A stretch of 64,000 bases of DNA, from positions 991,043 through 1,055,042 of the forward strand of contig NBBA01000015.1 of the NCBI GenBank assembly GCA_002794785.1, read 5' to 3'. The position numbers were made by a program, and so were the translations under genes. The notes under the pieces are model-generated. The model was not told where the DNA came from. It saw nothing but the letters and a program-made list of their open reading frames with translations, and made no database searches. Source of the stretch: Coniferiporia sulphurascens. Its lineage: Eukaryota > Basidiomycota > Agaricomycetes > Hymenochaetales > Hymenochaetaceae. The first letter of the stretch is position 1; each line of letters opens with the position of its first letter. Shown here one piece after another: positions 13,039-25,374 of this stretch.

Positions 13039-13841
13039 GATTCTTTCCTCAGCGGCCCAGCAAGCTTACTATGCTTATTTCATTTGCAACATGTCGAGAA
13101 GATGTCGATCAAAGGGGCTAAAGCACAAGTAAGAGTCGTTATTACTGCGCAATCCATGACCGCTCCACGTGGCGTGACCCGCCCTGGTATTGTGCCAATT
13201 TAGGAAGTTCGGGTTACTTGCCGTTTGCTCACGGTAGTGTTTATATTTAAATATGTTCTGGTAATTTAACTATTGGCTGCATTACGAAGTATATCGTGGA
13301 TAAGGTAAGCTGTGAGCTGTGTAGGTCATGTTAAAAATCTCAACTGCTGTTAATGGCATCATACTGTGTATACAGGCTTCAAGCCCCCGACGGCCGTCCG
13401 GGCCGGTCCCATCTGAGCCGACTCAGCCGACTCGAGCCGAGGTCAAGCCATCCCGGGTAATGGTATCACTTTAATCCAATTGTGAAATAGTACCAAAACA
13501 CCTTTAGCGCCAGTAGTAGGTGCCCGTGACACAAATTTATCAATATTAGTGCTGAAAAAATAGGCTGGTATACTGGACTTCAGGGAGAAGGGCTGGTGGA
13601 TCGTGGGACTTCGAATAAAGCTCGCAGTTAGTCGAAAGGCCTGGTGGAAGTCATATTATCACCGTACAGGCGCAACTTAGCACTGAGCCAAGCACTAGTA
13701 GTTGAGAACATACAACTGACCAATATGTTATACCTTTGTTTTTTTTTAGGAAACGGAAGGTTTCTGGAAATACGAGGGTCTGAGGGGGATCCGACTTATG
13801 TTGCCGTAGACCTGTGAATGTGATTTCGATCCATGCCTTGA
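13039..13841. other. Intergenic between lyase gene and first LINE
   Basis: About 800 bp. A short GC-rich block near 13384-13450 contains repeated CCGACTC/CGAGCCGA motifs in a background that is otherwise AT-rich. No gene supported. It probably includes the promoter of the lyase gene. Confidence 0.35.
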
Positions 13842-13859
13842 ACCACGGAAGAACAATGA
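13842..13859 (+). repeat. Possible target-site duplication, left copy (LINE 1)
   Basis: An 18-nt segment starting ACCACGGAAGAA resembles the segment directly after the poly(A) tail of LINE 1 (18626-18643, starting ACCATGGAAGAA), with about four mismatches. It lies where homology to the other LINE copies begins. The mismatches make this tentative. Confidence 0.4.
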
Positions 13860-14521
13860 ATAGCGTGAAGGAAGTTGTGATGGCATCCGTTCAAAGCGTT
13901 TACCCTGCCACAGTCTCCCAACTCGTATCTTGGGCCTGCCTACAAATTGCCGAAGTCCCTACACGTCCTGCGCCGGGCCTCCCTGCCTTTACTGCGTCGG
14001 ACCTCCAAGCGGAGTTCCGTGCCGCCAACCCCCACCTCCTCTCTCTACCCATGACTCTAGAGCCCGACTGGACCCGGGCCTATGAACTCCTGGGTGAGGA
14101 CGTCATGTCCGCCCCCATCACCTTCTCCTTCGAAGACCCCACGGGCTCCTGCTCTGCGGGCATCCTCTCCACCCCGAGGAACCGCGTCGTATACATGTTC
14201 GGCCGCCGGCTCAAGCTGGTCGCCCGCCGTGACCTCCCTCGCCTCATGCAGTGCACTAAATGCGCCGCGTTGGGCCACCTGGTTCAAAATTGCAGGAATT
14301 GCCCGTGGTCATGCCTCATATGCGCGGGTCGTCACCGTACCGACGACCATCGCATGCGCTGCCCGGGATGCATCCGTGACGCCCTCCCGGCCTCCACTCC
14401 CTGCACCCATCTCCCTAAATGCTCGAACTGCTCCGGCGAACACCGCACCGACTCTTCCAGCTGCCCCAAACAGCGTGGCCGTGCCCGTTCCTCTTTCGCC
14501 CCACCCCCAGTTGATGAGTAG
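13856..14521 (+). pseudogene. LINE 1 ORF1 (gag-like, truncated, three zinc knuckles)
   Basis: About 221 codons starting at MNSVKEVVM, the point where similarity to LINE 3 begins. The frame is also open upstream to 13814. It contains a gag-like domain (FSFEDPTGSCSA, VVYMFGRRLKLV) followed by Cys/His clusters: CTKCAALGHLVQNC, CLICAGRHRTDDHRMRC and CSNCSGEHRTDSSSC, which would bind RNA. It stops at a TAG (14519-14521) that overlaps the ORF2 start. In LINE 3 the homologous ORF is preceded by about 500 further codons, so this is the 3' part of ORF1. Confidence 0.8.
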
Positions 14522-17500
14522 TCCCTGGACGTTTATGCAACACAATGTTGCAACGTCCCGAGTGCACGTCGAAGCACTTGTCCACTCCTTCTCGTCTTCA
14601 CCCGGTGCGCCCTTACCACCTGCAGTAATTCTTCTACAGGAACCCCCTTGGTACCCTATCGGTGCCTCCCCCTCTATGTTTGATGCATCAGGTATGCCGG
14701 TCTTCGGTTTTCCTGCTATGCCCAGCTATCACGTCTTTGTGCCCCCCTCTTCGGGGGGTACCGAACTAACACGTCCGCGTGTGGTCACACTGGTTCACCA
14801 GTCAATCCCTCTGTCCCGGGTGATTTTGGATGCTTCGTGCTCCCCATCCCGCGACATACTCACGCTAATTTTTGACACTGGCCTTGGGCCAATTTTTGTC
14901 ACTAATGTATACAACCACGATGCCAATAAAAAAGACACCATCTCCTCTCTCGCTCTGCTCGAGCTCCCCCCGCGTGCACACTGGCTAGTAGCTGGAGACT
15001 TCAACCTTCACTCTATCCACTGGGATCATGGCACCCACTCCACTAGTGACGCCCAAAAGGCCCGTCCTTTGGAGCACTGGGCGGCCGCAAACGCCATGCA
15101 TCTCCTCAACCAGCCGGGCTTTGATACCCGACGACGCCCCTCCACCCAATTCACTGAATCAGTAATCGACCTCGCCTGGGCCTCCCCTTCCCTGGAAGAC
15201 CTCGTTTTGGGCGATTCTTGGACACGATCCTGGGATACTCCGTCCGGATCCGACCATGCGGTAATCACATGGTCCATCCCCACCTCTTCTGAGCCATTCA
15301 CAGACCCCTTCCTTCGCCCACGGTATGACGATTCGCTCTCTACTGAGTGGTTGGAAGCTCTTGATGCACCCCTCACCGCTGCCTTCGCCCTCTCAGGTGC
15401 CACCCCTCATCTCCTTGACGTCAAAGTCGCCGCCATTCACGAGGCGATGGTCTTCGCCACTGACTCTTCTCACCCCCCATCTTCTTCAAAGGCAGGGGGT
15501 CACAAGGTCAAGTGGTGGGACTCTTCCTGCCGTGCTCACATGGCTGCTTTGCGCGGAGCTACTCCAGCAACAAGACCTGTGCTTCGACGACAGTCAGCCG
15601 GTATCTTTCGCCGTGCAAAACGTGCATGGGCTGATTCCTTTACCGCCTCTGTCAAACCGGACAAGATCTGGCCAATGGCAAAGTGGGCAATGGGCACTCG
15701 ACGTGCCCCAATCCCATCGCTGGTAACAGGACAATCCACCGCGAACTCACCCGCGGAGAAGGCTTCTGCCTTCCGGTCTAAGTACTTCGGTACTCAACCG
15801 TCCGCCGCCCCCTCTCCGACGTATACTTTCGTCGGCGCCTGCCCTATGTGCAATCATCCTATACTCATGGAGGAGCTTGATCGCGCCCTCAATCTCACTT
15901 CGAACTCGAGTGCCCCGGGCATTACGGGTGTTGGCTACCAGGCCCTCAAAAGCCTGCACGCCACACATAGCGTCCCACTCCTCGCATTATATAATGAATG
16001 CTTGGATGCTGGTCACCACCCCCACCCTTGGAAGGACGCGAAGGTGGTGATGCTCCGTAAACTCAATAAGAAGGACCCTACTGTGCTCAACGCATACCGC
16101 CCCATCACCCTCGAGGAAACCATGGGCAAATTACTCGAGAAGATCATCGCCAATCGCATCCAGTTCATTGCCAATGAACTAGGAGCGCTCCCCCCCTCCC
16201 AATTCGGTACCTGCCAAAAATCGGGCGTTTTGGATGCCGCCTCCGACCTCATAAACGAAATAGAATCGGCTTGGGCCTGACATCATGTCACCTCGGCCCT
16301 CGCCGTAGACGTAGCGGGTTTTTTCCCCTCCATCCAGCACCCCCGTTTACTTGCAGTCCTCTCAGAATTAGGGTTCCCCCCTCTCCTTATTTCCTGGGTT
16401 TTATCCTTCATTTCAGACCGCCGGGTAGCCCTGTCCTTCGATGGGTTCACCGACACTCTGACCCCCATACCTAATATGGGGGTCCCCCAAGGCTCACCCA
16501 TCTCCCCCATACTGTCCGCCCTCTTCGCGACAAGCCTCCTCACCTCCTTACAGGTCTCCGACCCTCTTGTCTTCGTCCGCGCCTACATGGACGACCACCT
16601 CCTTTCTACCTCCTCGAGTTCAATCGCAACGAACATTGCCCGCCTCGAACAGGCTTACCTCTCATTCTCCACCGCATGCCGCGCCCTCGGTCTTTCCCTA
16701 GATGACGATAAATCAGAGCTCATCCATTGGGCCCGACGGCACGACCTACGTGAAGACTCCCTCATTCACCCGATCCATTTGTTGCGACAGGGCCTTCAAC
16801 CCCTTCAAATCGTCCCCTCCCGGCCCTTACGCTGGCTGGGTATCTTTTTCGACGCACAACTTTGGTTCACGGTACACGTCCAACGCATGTGCTTTAAAGC
16901 CATGTCTTCCCTCCGGGCCTTGGAACTCCTCGGCAACACGTTACGTGGCCTTGATCCGCTCCATCTTCGACGTCTGTACATTGGGTGCATACTGCCAGTA
17001 TTACTATGGGGATCTCCCCTCTGGTTTACGGGCAAACGGCAAAAAGGCCTTTGTGACAAGATGACCTTAGTACAATCCGCGGCATGCCGCCGTATCCTTG
17101 GATCATGGCGCACATCTCCACACGGCCCTTCTGAGGTCCTCGCCTCCATCCTGCCTATCCCACTTCGTCTCGAACGTTCCAAATCTCGTGCAGCTATATG
17201 GTACCTCACTACCACGCACACCCTCCTACCGCTACGCTCTTCACGTAAAGGTGCCATAACTACCTCCTTCGTTGCCCGGGTCCCGCCTGGCTGCGAGCGA
17301 GTTCCCTGATACACTCGCCCTCCATGGATTACGTTGCCGCCTTTGTGACACATAAGCATCGACCAGGCAATTGACCACTCTCAGGAAGCCCGAGATGCGC
17401 TCATTCAGTCACACCATGGTCTCATCGACCGACTGAAAAATGCACCCACCCGCCTTCTCATCTACACCGACGGATCCCGGAAGGGCACGTCCCCCTCCTC

Positions 17501-18434
17501 TTTCTCTGGCGGTGCTGCTGGAGTCTGGTTCTATCGCGGGGAGACTGTTCTCACCCGCGAAACCTACCTTGGTTCTTCCGTCCACGCTACAGACTGTGAA
17601 CTCGCCGCCCTTGCCGATGCCGCTTGGCTACTGGCTCACTCCTACGATTTACACCCCGAGGTTACACAGGTGGAAATCTACACCGATTGCGAGGTTGCCT
17701 TAACACTCCTCGCCGACCCTCGTCCGGCCCCAGGCGTCAACGTCGCCCTCTTCATCCGGAAGTGTCTCAAAACCGCCACGAAGCGGTTCCCCCAAGTGTT
17801 CTTTCATCTACACTGGGTTCCAGGACACTCTGATGTCGAAGGCAACGAATTTGCGGACGTCCTCACCTCCGGTATCGCGGACAACCCCCCCCCGGGCATT
17901 ACACAATTCCCACCCACCATCCGCTTCCTCCGGGAAGCCGCCGCCTCTACGGCACTTACACAATGGAAAACCGACTGGGCCTCCGCCTGCCGCAAATCCA
18001 GAGGGTCTTCGGATGCCCATGCAATGGGCTCCACTATGAACCCCTCGACTAAGCCGTCCACTCTCATGCAGAATCTCACCTTGGGCCGCCGCACTAAGTG
18101 CAAAGTTTTCCGGACACTCCTTGGTCACGCTGGTTTTGGCGCGTACTTCGGACGCATTCCGGGATGCGATCCTATGTGCCCTTTCTGCCACGTCATAGAG
18201 ACTCGAGCACACCTCTTGCTCTCGTGCCCAAATACCCTCGCTGCCCGAAAGGCAGTATGGAAGACCCCCATACCGTCCACTGAAGCCCAATGGTTTTCTA
18301 AAGACGGCCTCCCGATTTTGTCTACATTCCTAGACTCTCACCCCGCCTTCGAGGCGGAACCCATCCTTGTCTTCAACCCGGGTGGCCCAACTGTGATACA
18401 TGTCTCGGATCTAGGCTTTGCCACTGGCAACTAG
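14514..18434 (+). pseudogene. LINE 1 ORF2 (endonuclease, reverse transcriptase, RNase H) with three TGA stops
   Basis: One frame of 1,307 codons from the ATG at 14514 to the TAG at 18432. Endonuclease: MQHNVATSRVHVEALV, ILLQEPPWYP, VAGDFNLHS, SGSDHAVITW. RT: WKDAKVVMLRKLNKKDP, AYRPITLEETMGK, GVPQGSPISPILSALF and the catalytic YMDDHLL (about 16583). RNase H: IYTDGS, VEIYTDCEVAL, HWVPGHSDVEGNEFAD. Terminal Cys/His module: CDPMCPFCHVIETRAHLLLSC. In-frame TGA codons stand at 16278-16280, 17307-17309 and 17346-17348. The last corresponds to CGA in LINE 3, a C-to-T change at CpG. There is no frameshift. Confidence 0.88.
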
Positions 18435-18540
18435 ACAGACATCACGCTTCTTATGTCACTGGTAGTAACCAGTCCCGCTCTCCGCTTATGGCGTCCCGCC
18501 ACTATTATTCCATCTACACCAATCACCATCTCACACAATA

Positions 18541-18560
18541 CAGGGGCCTAAAGGCCCCTG
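18541..18560 (+). other. 3' stem-loop of LINE 1
   Basis: A perfect 8-bp GC-rich inverted repeat (CAGGGGCC with loop TAAA) about 50 nt before the A-tail. The identical hairpin stands at the same place in LINE 3 (31811-31830, minus strand), although the sequence just after it differs at CpG sites. Conservation suggests a role in RT recognition of the RNA 3' end, or in termination. Confidence 0.65.
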
Positions 18561-18673
18561 GAGCGTATTTTGTACTAGATAGTCATGACGCGCTATAGAA
18601 ATGCATTTAAAAAAAAAAAAAAAAAACCATGGAAGAAAATTGTACCGACGGAATAATGCTCGGAGATCACATA

Positions 18674-18687
18674 AAACCTTATCTCAT
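18674..18687 (+). repeat. Target-site duplication, left copy (LINE 2)
   Basis: AAACCTTATCTCAT, an exact 14-bp match to 25361-25374. Together they bracket LINE 2 and fix its ends. Confidence 0.92.
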
Positions 18688-18863
18688 TTTTTTTTTTTTT
18701 TTTTTAAAATTCTGCATTTATATACCGCAACATTACTATGTAAAAGACGCGGATATGAGACCAATTGAAGTATTGTGTCAAAGGGGATTAACAAGTTATG
18801 AAAAGTCTGATTTTGGATGGGTTATGATGTGAAGTTTTTGTTTCGGAATTAAGTGTAATATGT

Positions 18864-21800
18864 TCATGGTGGGAAGAATCGGGATGGAGGGATTGGGTCA
18901 TGAATTGTAAAAGCTTTTGTGAATGTGTTGGACGAATTTAAAAAGGATGCAAATTTTTGGAGATATTGTTCTTTAGTGAATAAAATGTGGTCTGGTGGTG
19001 GGATGGCATTCCCGAAGGCTTGGATGCATGCGAAGTTTAGAAGAGGGCATTGTCGAATGATGTGGTCTCTGGTTTGTATAAGTTCGCCGCATGGGCAAGA
19101 AATGTTTTCGATTGGAACAAATCGTCGATAGTAGTCTCCAAAGTGGCCGTGTCCAGTTATTGCGTGAAAAATGCGTGATGATATGTCTCGTGGATAATAA
19201 ATTTTTTTCCAAAAATGTGTGAGTTTCGATGACGGAATGCCGGTTATTGTGTTGAATGATGTGGATTCTGAGATGTTTTTGGTATTTTGAATTAGATGAG
19301 ACCAGGATGTAATAGCGTGGAGGTTAATGTCCTCTTTTTCACCTGCATATGTTTTGAGTAGATATGGACAGCCAATGGGAGGGAAATGTGTAAGGTTGTC
19401 GGTGACAACGTTGCCAGGGATGCCAATGTGACCAGGAGACCAATGAAAATGAATGTGGTTTTTTGTGTTGGATGTGAAGGTGTCAGAGAAAAGACAGAAG
19501 ATTTTGGAAGAACATTGAGCCACGTGAGGAGAAAGATCAATAATAGATGGAATACATGATGAAGAATCGGAAAAAAAATGAATGTTGTTGATGTGAGATG
19601 TAGAAAAGATATGATGTTGTCTGAAGAGGGTAACACGTTCTGTACATTTAGCGAGGGCATACATTTCGGCGTCGAAAGAAGAACCAGATGGAGAGCAGTA
19701 GAAATGTCCAAGGTCAACAATTTGGGATTTGTGGTAGATGACAAAGGCTGAAATAGTGACGGATTTGTTGTTTTTGTAGTTTTTTGAACCGTCTGTGTAA
19801 ACTAAAAGATTGTGAATATTTTTTGATAATGAGTCATGTAAAAGAATAATGCGGTTTTTTTGTTGATTTTTACGATCTAATGATGAAGTCCCAGATTTGA
19901 GATGATAAGATAGAGAGGTGTAATGATATTGCGACGGGTTATTGGGTAAATGTTGAGATGGATGAGTGAGGTATGGGTTGATATGTTCGGTTCTAGGATC
20001 AGCGAGGAAAGTGAGACAGTGTAGTTGTGTTTTTGGTTTAGAGGAAGTAGATTGATGTCAAGAAGTTATAGGTGGTTTTGATGTCGGAAGACGAGGCCAT
20101 GACAAGGGAAGACGATTAAGGAGTTGAGAATTTAATGGTAGGCGATTAAGACGAAGGGTGGTAGATTGATTATATTTATTGAGAAGGATTGGAATTGGAA
20201 GGATGTGAGCAATGCGATGAAGCATGTGAGACGGAGTAGTGCGAAAAGTTCCGGTGAGTAGGCGAAGACTTTGATTTTGTGTGATTGTCATGTGATTGAG
20301 TTTTGTTTTTTGTCGAATGCTGGTGAACCAGAGTTGGAATCCATATGTGAGGACCGGAAGAATGTTTGCGAAGTGAAGTGTGCGGAAGTTGGCGAACGAA
20401 AGGCCACGAATCGTGTTTCCGAGAATGCGTAATGCCATGGTGGTAGAGTGTGCCCTCATGCACATGCAATGAATGTGGTGGTTAAAATTGAGTCTTTGGT
20501 CGAGGTAAAAACTGAGCCAGCGTATGATGGGGGAAGGAGTAATAACCACGGGTGGGGAATGAATGTTTGATAATGTGATGGATGGAAAGGATGTAGGAGA
20601 GAAACCGTGTCTAATAAAGTGTATAAGGTCGGATTTTAAATGATCGATAGAAAGTTGAATATTGTTTAGTTTACTGGAAATAATGTTGTAAGCATTGGTG
20701 AGGAGACAGATGTTTTCTTGGTATGATTCTGAAAATACTAGAATGAGTTGGTTGTCGATGTAAGCTTTAAGACAAGTGTCCGATGATGAATTAAAGGAAT
20801 TAAGAATGAACGCCATGTAAATAGATGAAAGAATCGGAGATACCGGGGAACCTTGAGGAATGCCGATGTTATGGATGGGTTTTTGTTCGGAAATGAAATT
20901 GTCAATTTTAAAGGAAATGTGACAGTCAGAAAGGAAGGCTTGTGTCCAAAGAATAATTTTTTGATCAAACCCCAATAAATGCAGTGAATGAAGAAGTTGA
21001 GAATGATTGACATTGTCGAAATAGCCTTTGATGTCGATAGCGAGGGCGGATACGAATAATTTCTTTTTATGAGCAATTTGAATGTCGTGAATGAGAGAAA
21101 GACCGGCGTCAATGGTGCAAGAATTTGAGTGACCACCAAATTGAATTGTTGGAACAAGATTAAAACGGCCGACGTCCCATGTAAGGCGTTTAGTGATGAT
21201 TTTTTCAAGAATTTTTCCAATGCATTCGAGGAGAGCTATAGGTCAGTATGATCTGGGGTTACTAGAATCGGTTTTGTTAGGTTTAGGAATGAGAACAATG
21301 TTAGCATTTTTCCAAGGGTGTAGGTGTTGTGAAAAACATTCATTAAAAAGAGTGAAAAGAATTGTTGGGTGTACGGAATTAACCCATTTAATATAAGCGT
21401 AAGAAATATTAGAAATACCCGGTGCTGAATTGTTGTGTGTGAGATTAAGGCACGTGTCGATTTCATTTTGAGTGATGCGAGGTGAGGCTCGAGTCGGTTT
21501 TTTTGGTGGATCATATGGGAGATTAGAGACGTTAGGTTGAGGAGAGGTAGAAAAGAAAGATTGATGAAAAATGTCGGCCTGTTGAATTGGGGTGTGCACA
21601 TATTGGTCGTTATATAATATTGGTGGAGTCCGTGTTTTTCTTTTTCCTGAAGACCATTTGGTGTATCAATATATGTCATAAGAAGATGCTCCCTCGAGAA
21701 CGGAAGTTGCCCATGATTGTTTAGCTTTTTTGAAGATTATACGAGCCTCTTTATGAAGATATTCTTTTTTGAAATTGTTGGAGCAGTCACGAAATGCGTG

Positions 21801-22811
21801 GATGGCTTGATCACAGTCGTCATTCCACCAGTATGAATAGGAGAAAGTAGTGGATGTGGTTTGAGGCATGATTTCTGAAGTGGTTAGTAATATGGTGTTT
21901 GTCAGCTGATTGACGTATTCGGTGATGGAATTGTCATTTTCGATGATAGGAAGAGGTTTTTCGTCTAGATGAAAACTAAATTTTTCAATCCATTCTTTCT
22001 TGCATTCGGGGTCATATTTGTAACTCGGAACTGCTTCTTCAGGGGTGAAATCAGGGTTAATGGGTAAATAGGCGAGAGTAATTGGAATGTGATCGGATGA
22101 GTACGCTGCCATGTCAATGCAGGTCCAGTCATAGAAAAAGTCTGAAAGAATCGCTGTATAGTTGAGAAGAGTAAGATCGATAATAGAATCGGATTGACGA
22201 TGTTGTCCTTTTCGTGTAGGGAAGTCGGTGTCGTTAAGTATAAAAAGGGATTGGTCCTGCGTCCAAGTTAGAAAAAGGTCCGCTTCCGGTGAATTTCGTC
22301 GCAGTGTTCGATTTGGGAGAGACCATTCCAAATGGTGAATATTAAAATCGCCTAAGACGCATGTTGGAATGTCATAATCAAGTTCAGTATTAATAAGGAA
22401 ACAAATATTGTCGCCTAGAATGCCAGACCCGTAATTATAGCAGTTGATAATGCGAAAAGTTTTCTCCAGGTAGGTGACGTCGATAGTCATGAAGTCTTTA
22501 TGATTCGTAATGTCTTGTCTTGAGATTGCTGAAAGATGGGGAAAAGATTTATGGATGTAAATGATCACGTGAGGTTTTATAGGAGAAATTGGGTCAAAGG
22601 AAGGAATAAAATAGTCCCAAGCCGGGTGTTTGATAGGAAGTAAAATGGGGTTTCCATTGGGAGAAGAGTCAGATCGTGATAAACCAGAGAAGCCAATAAA
22701 AGGTTCTTGAAGAGCTAAAATATGTAAATTTGGATTATTGAGAAGACGTGTCGTTCTTGGTCCGCTTTTTGCTACGTTTAGCTGAAGTATTTGTATGGCC
22801 GTATGATTCAT
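18864..22811 (-). pseudogene. LINE 2 ORF2 (EN-RT-RNase H) with three TGA stops
   Basis: A single frame of 1,316 codons from the ATG at 22811. Endonuclease: ILQLNVAKSG, LALQEPFIGF, VLGDFNIHHLEW, SSDHIPITL. RT: WKNANIVLIPKPNKTD, GIPQGSPVSPILSSIYM and a mutated catalytic box AYIDNQLIL (Asn for the second Asp). RNase H: LVYTDGSKN, HFHWSPGHIGIPGN. Terminal module: CPCGELIQTRDHIIRQC. In-frame TGA codons stand at 21668-21666, at 21245-21243 (in SY*PIAL, where the family has SYRPIAL, so CGA to TGA) and at 20060-20058. There is no frameshift. Confidence 0.87.
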
Positions 22812-25162
22812 AAAGTATTGTCGTGGACTGAGTTGTGTGGGTCAACTTGCATGGATGGGGATGTGGAACGAAGAAAGGCGGGGTCAGAGATAAATGCTCG
22901 TTGGGACGGGTGAACGTTAATAAGGTTTGGGTTTGTTGTAGATGGTGATGGTGGGGAAGATAGAGCCATGCGGACTGGAGCTGGATTCCTGTTAAAGTAA
23001 AAGGCGCATTGAGGGCAATCTATGGAGATGGCGGGGTGAGCACCAGAGCAGTTGATGCAATGAAAATGATCGCAAGGTTGGTTTTCTTGATAACGAGCGC
23101 TAGAGCAACCTGAACACATTTCTCGATGTTGGGAGGTGAGATGACGTTTAGATGCACAGTAACGACAGCCTAATGGTTGTGTACAGTTAATGGTCAAATG
23201 GCCGAATTTCCAACATTTTGTGCATTGCAAGAATCGGGGTTTATCTTTCCAAACGATTGGAATCGTTGATTGGCCAAAAATAAAGAATACAGAGGTGGTA
23301 ACTTTTCGTAATAAATCTCCATTAGGATCCTCGAACATGAATGATATGGATGAGCATGGTTTAGTGATGAGTTCAGGGTTGCATGCCCAGCGGGGTGGTT
23401 GTGTGATTTTGAGGGACCTAAATAAATCATTAAGGAGAAGCGAGCGAAGAATTTCTAGTTCTGTGAAAATCGGGAGATTTGGACCGTTAGAAGTTATGAT
23501 GTTGCTAAGAATAACTTTAGACCATTTGATGTCACGGGTAATTGTAAGTGGATGGTTGGGTCGGAGTTCGAATGCCTCTTTTAGTACGGGAATAATAGCA
23601 TTGATAGAATTGACCGAAATGTTGCTTGGAAAAGAGAAAATACAGTTGCCAGACACATTCCAGTCAGCGCCAATGATTCTGATGTGTCGAGCGGTAGGAA
23701 TGCGATCAAGTTTGAGTTGAATACGATCAATTAGAGTTTTGGAATTTGGTCATGATGATAATGGCATGTTTTGTCCTTGGAAATGTGCTATGTATTGAGT
23801 GAGGTTTGATATGGAGGCTGGTGCAGAGGGAAGAAGTTTTGGTTGGGTTGTTGGCATGTTGAGCCCAATGTGATCTTTATATGTTAGGGTACTGATTGGT
23901 TGGTCGGCTATCGGATTATGGAGGGTAACTGGAGAAGGAGTTCGTTGACAAGGTCCGGATGGGCGGGTATGAGTGACCTGAACAGGTGGGGCTGGTTGAA
24001 TGAATCCATGACTGACATTATCTGTTTCATAGGAATCGTCGCTGAGAAAAGAGACGTGTTTCGGATTTGTTGAGGCGTTAATTTGAGGGTTATTGATAGG
24101 GGGGCCAAACAAAGCTACCATTTCTTCAAGCTGAACCATTCTGGAAATAATGCGAAGTTCTAAATCTTTTGCATGTTGTTTTGCTTGTTCTTGAAGAGTG
24201 GTTTGAAGCGATGTGATCATAGAAGTGATGGTAGAAAAATTGGGTCCGGAGGTAACAGTAGCAGCTATGGGTTCAATAGTATTGTCGTGTATCGAGTTGG
24301 GGAAAAGAATTGGGTTTCGAACACGAAAATCAAATTGGCCAGCATCGTCAATTGTTGTTTTGTGGTAAGTGATTGGAAGGCTTGGTTCCGCTGGGTGTAT
24401 GATAGTTACTGATGTGTTGGATGGGACAAAGTGAAGGTGAAAAAGTTGGATCGCATTTGCTAGGGAATTCATAGAGTGATCTGTTAAATGTTGATTAAAC
24501 CGAGATGGCCATGTGTTCACGATAAGGGAAAGCATTTGTTCAATGGACATAGTCCATTCTTCAAAGGAGCGAGGGGCTAAAACGTTTTTGAGGGCATGAC
24601 ACGCTTCCGAGATGAGAATTTGGTCTTCCATATTGTTTTCGTCAGGTGATGGTGTGAAGCGAAGGCGGCGTTGTTGGGTCGTGGGAGGTTCTGATGACAA
24701 GGATGAATGTGATTGGTTGGAATTTTGATGAGCGAGAATAGGGGCAGACATGGGTTGTTGTTGGGGTGATGCATGCATGGAGGGTGAGGCCGCTTGAACG
24801 AGAGACTGGGAGTCGAGGGGAAAGACAACATCCATAGGAGTAACGTTTGGAGCCGCAAGTGTAATGTCCGAGTAGTTAGCAAACGTAGAGGAAAAATCTT
24901 GAAAATGTGCGTTAAAGGAGGGGTCCTGAGAAGTAGGCATAGATAATACGGAGGGTGTCTGAGATGAGGGAAGAATTTGCCGATAACCTGTTTTTTCTGT
25001 GTTTATGTCATTGTTAGTGTTTTCTTTAGGGGGAGAAGGAAGGGGACGAGGAGGAGAGTGAGAGGTGGGAATGTTAGGAGACATAGAATTGTATGCATGC
25101 ATTTCTTCAGGTGTGTTAGCGAATCTGGGACTGTTAAGAGATGGGGTTTGAGAAGACGCCAT
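22808..25162 (-). pseudogene. LINE 2 ORF1 (gag-like) with one TGA stop
   Basis: A single frame of 785 codons from the ATG at 25162. The N-terminal part (about 470 codons) is Ser/Pro/Gln-rich with a short coiled-coil-like stretch (QEQAKQHAKDLELRIISRM). After an in-frame TGA at 23752-23750 the same frame continues with KTLIDRIQLKLDRIPTARH. A gag domain (ISFMFEDPNGDLLRKV) and zinc-knuckle-like clusters follow: CTKCWKFGHLTINC, CRYCASKRHLTSQHREMC and CINCSGAHPAISIDC. The stop overlaps the ORF2 start (ATGA), which suggests termination-reinitiation for ORF2 translation. Confidence 0.85.
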
Positions 25163-25360
25163 TGGGGGAAGAGAAGTAAAAAGAGGATAGGGGATGGGGG
25201 GGGAAATGGGAAGTGGATGGGTTGAAGTTAGGTGAAAAACAGCTCGACGGATGTCTACTGTGAGGGGGAACTGGTGTGGGTAGTTAACCCAGGAAGTTTA
25301 GGGGCGGCGTAAGTGGCTGTGCAAAGGGTGAGATGATGGTGGTAAGAGGTCAAGGGGTTG

Positions 25361-25374
25361 AAACCTTATCTCAT
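25361..25374 (+). repeat. Target-site duplication, right copy (LINE 2)
   Basis: Exact copy of the 14-bp segment at 18674-18687. It marks the 5' end of LINE 2. Confidence 0.92.

Larger units (their letters stand above)
13856..18626 (+). mobile_element. LINE 1: 5'-truncated non-LTR retrotransposon
   Basis: Element with a zinc-knuckle ORF1, an ORF2 encoding an APE-type endonuclease, reverse transcriptase and RNase H, a 3' stem-loop and an A-tail of about 18 nt (18609-18626). The order EN-RT-RNH with a CCHC gag and the fungal setting suggest the Tad1/I side of LINE diversity. Compared with LINE 3 (31.7-39.3 kb, minus strand) it lacks the N-terminal part of ORF1, so it is 5'-truncated. ORF2 carries three in-frame TGA codons and no frameshift, so this copy is dead. 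It is much richer in CpG than LINE 3. Confidence 0.9.
18688..25360 (-). mobile_element. LINE 2: full-length AT-rich non-LTR retrotransposon (dead)
   Basis: A 6.67-kb element on the minus strand bounded by an exact 14-bp target-site duplication. The left end is the T-tract at 18687-18705, which is the A-tail on the sense strand. The right end is the 5' end, with about 200 bp of leader before ORF1. Coding order is ORF1 (zinc-knuckle gag), then ORF2 (APE endonuclease, RT, RNase H, Cys/His end). It is much more AT-rich than LINE 1 and LINE 3 and clearly a different subfamily. Its 5' end shares a CTCTTACCACCATC-type motif with other elements in the window. Four TGA stops and a mutated catalytic Asp make it inactive. 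Confidence 0.92.

Noticed and set aside
23190..23720. 176-codon + strand frame inside LINE 2
   Set aside because: It is the antisense shadow of the zinc-knuckle region of LINE 2 ORF1.
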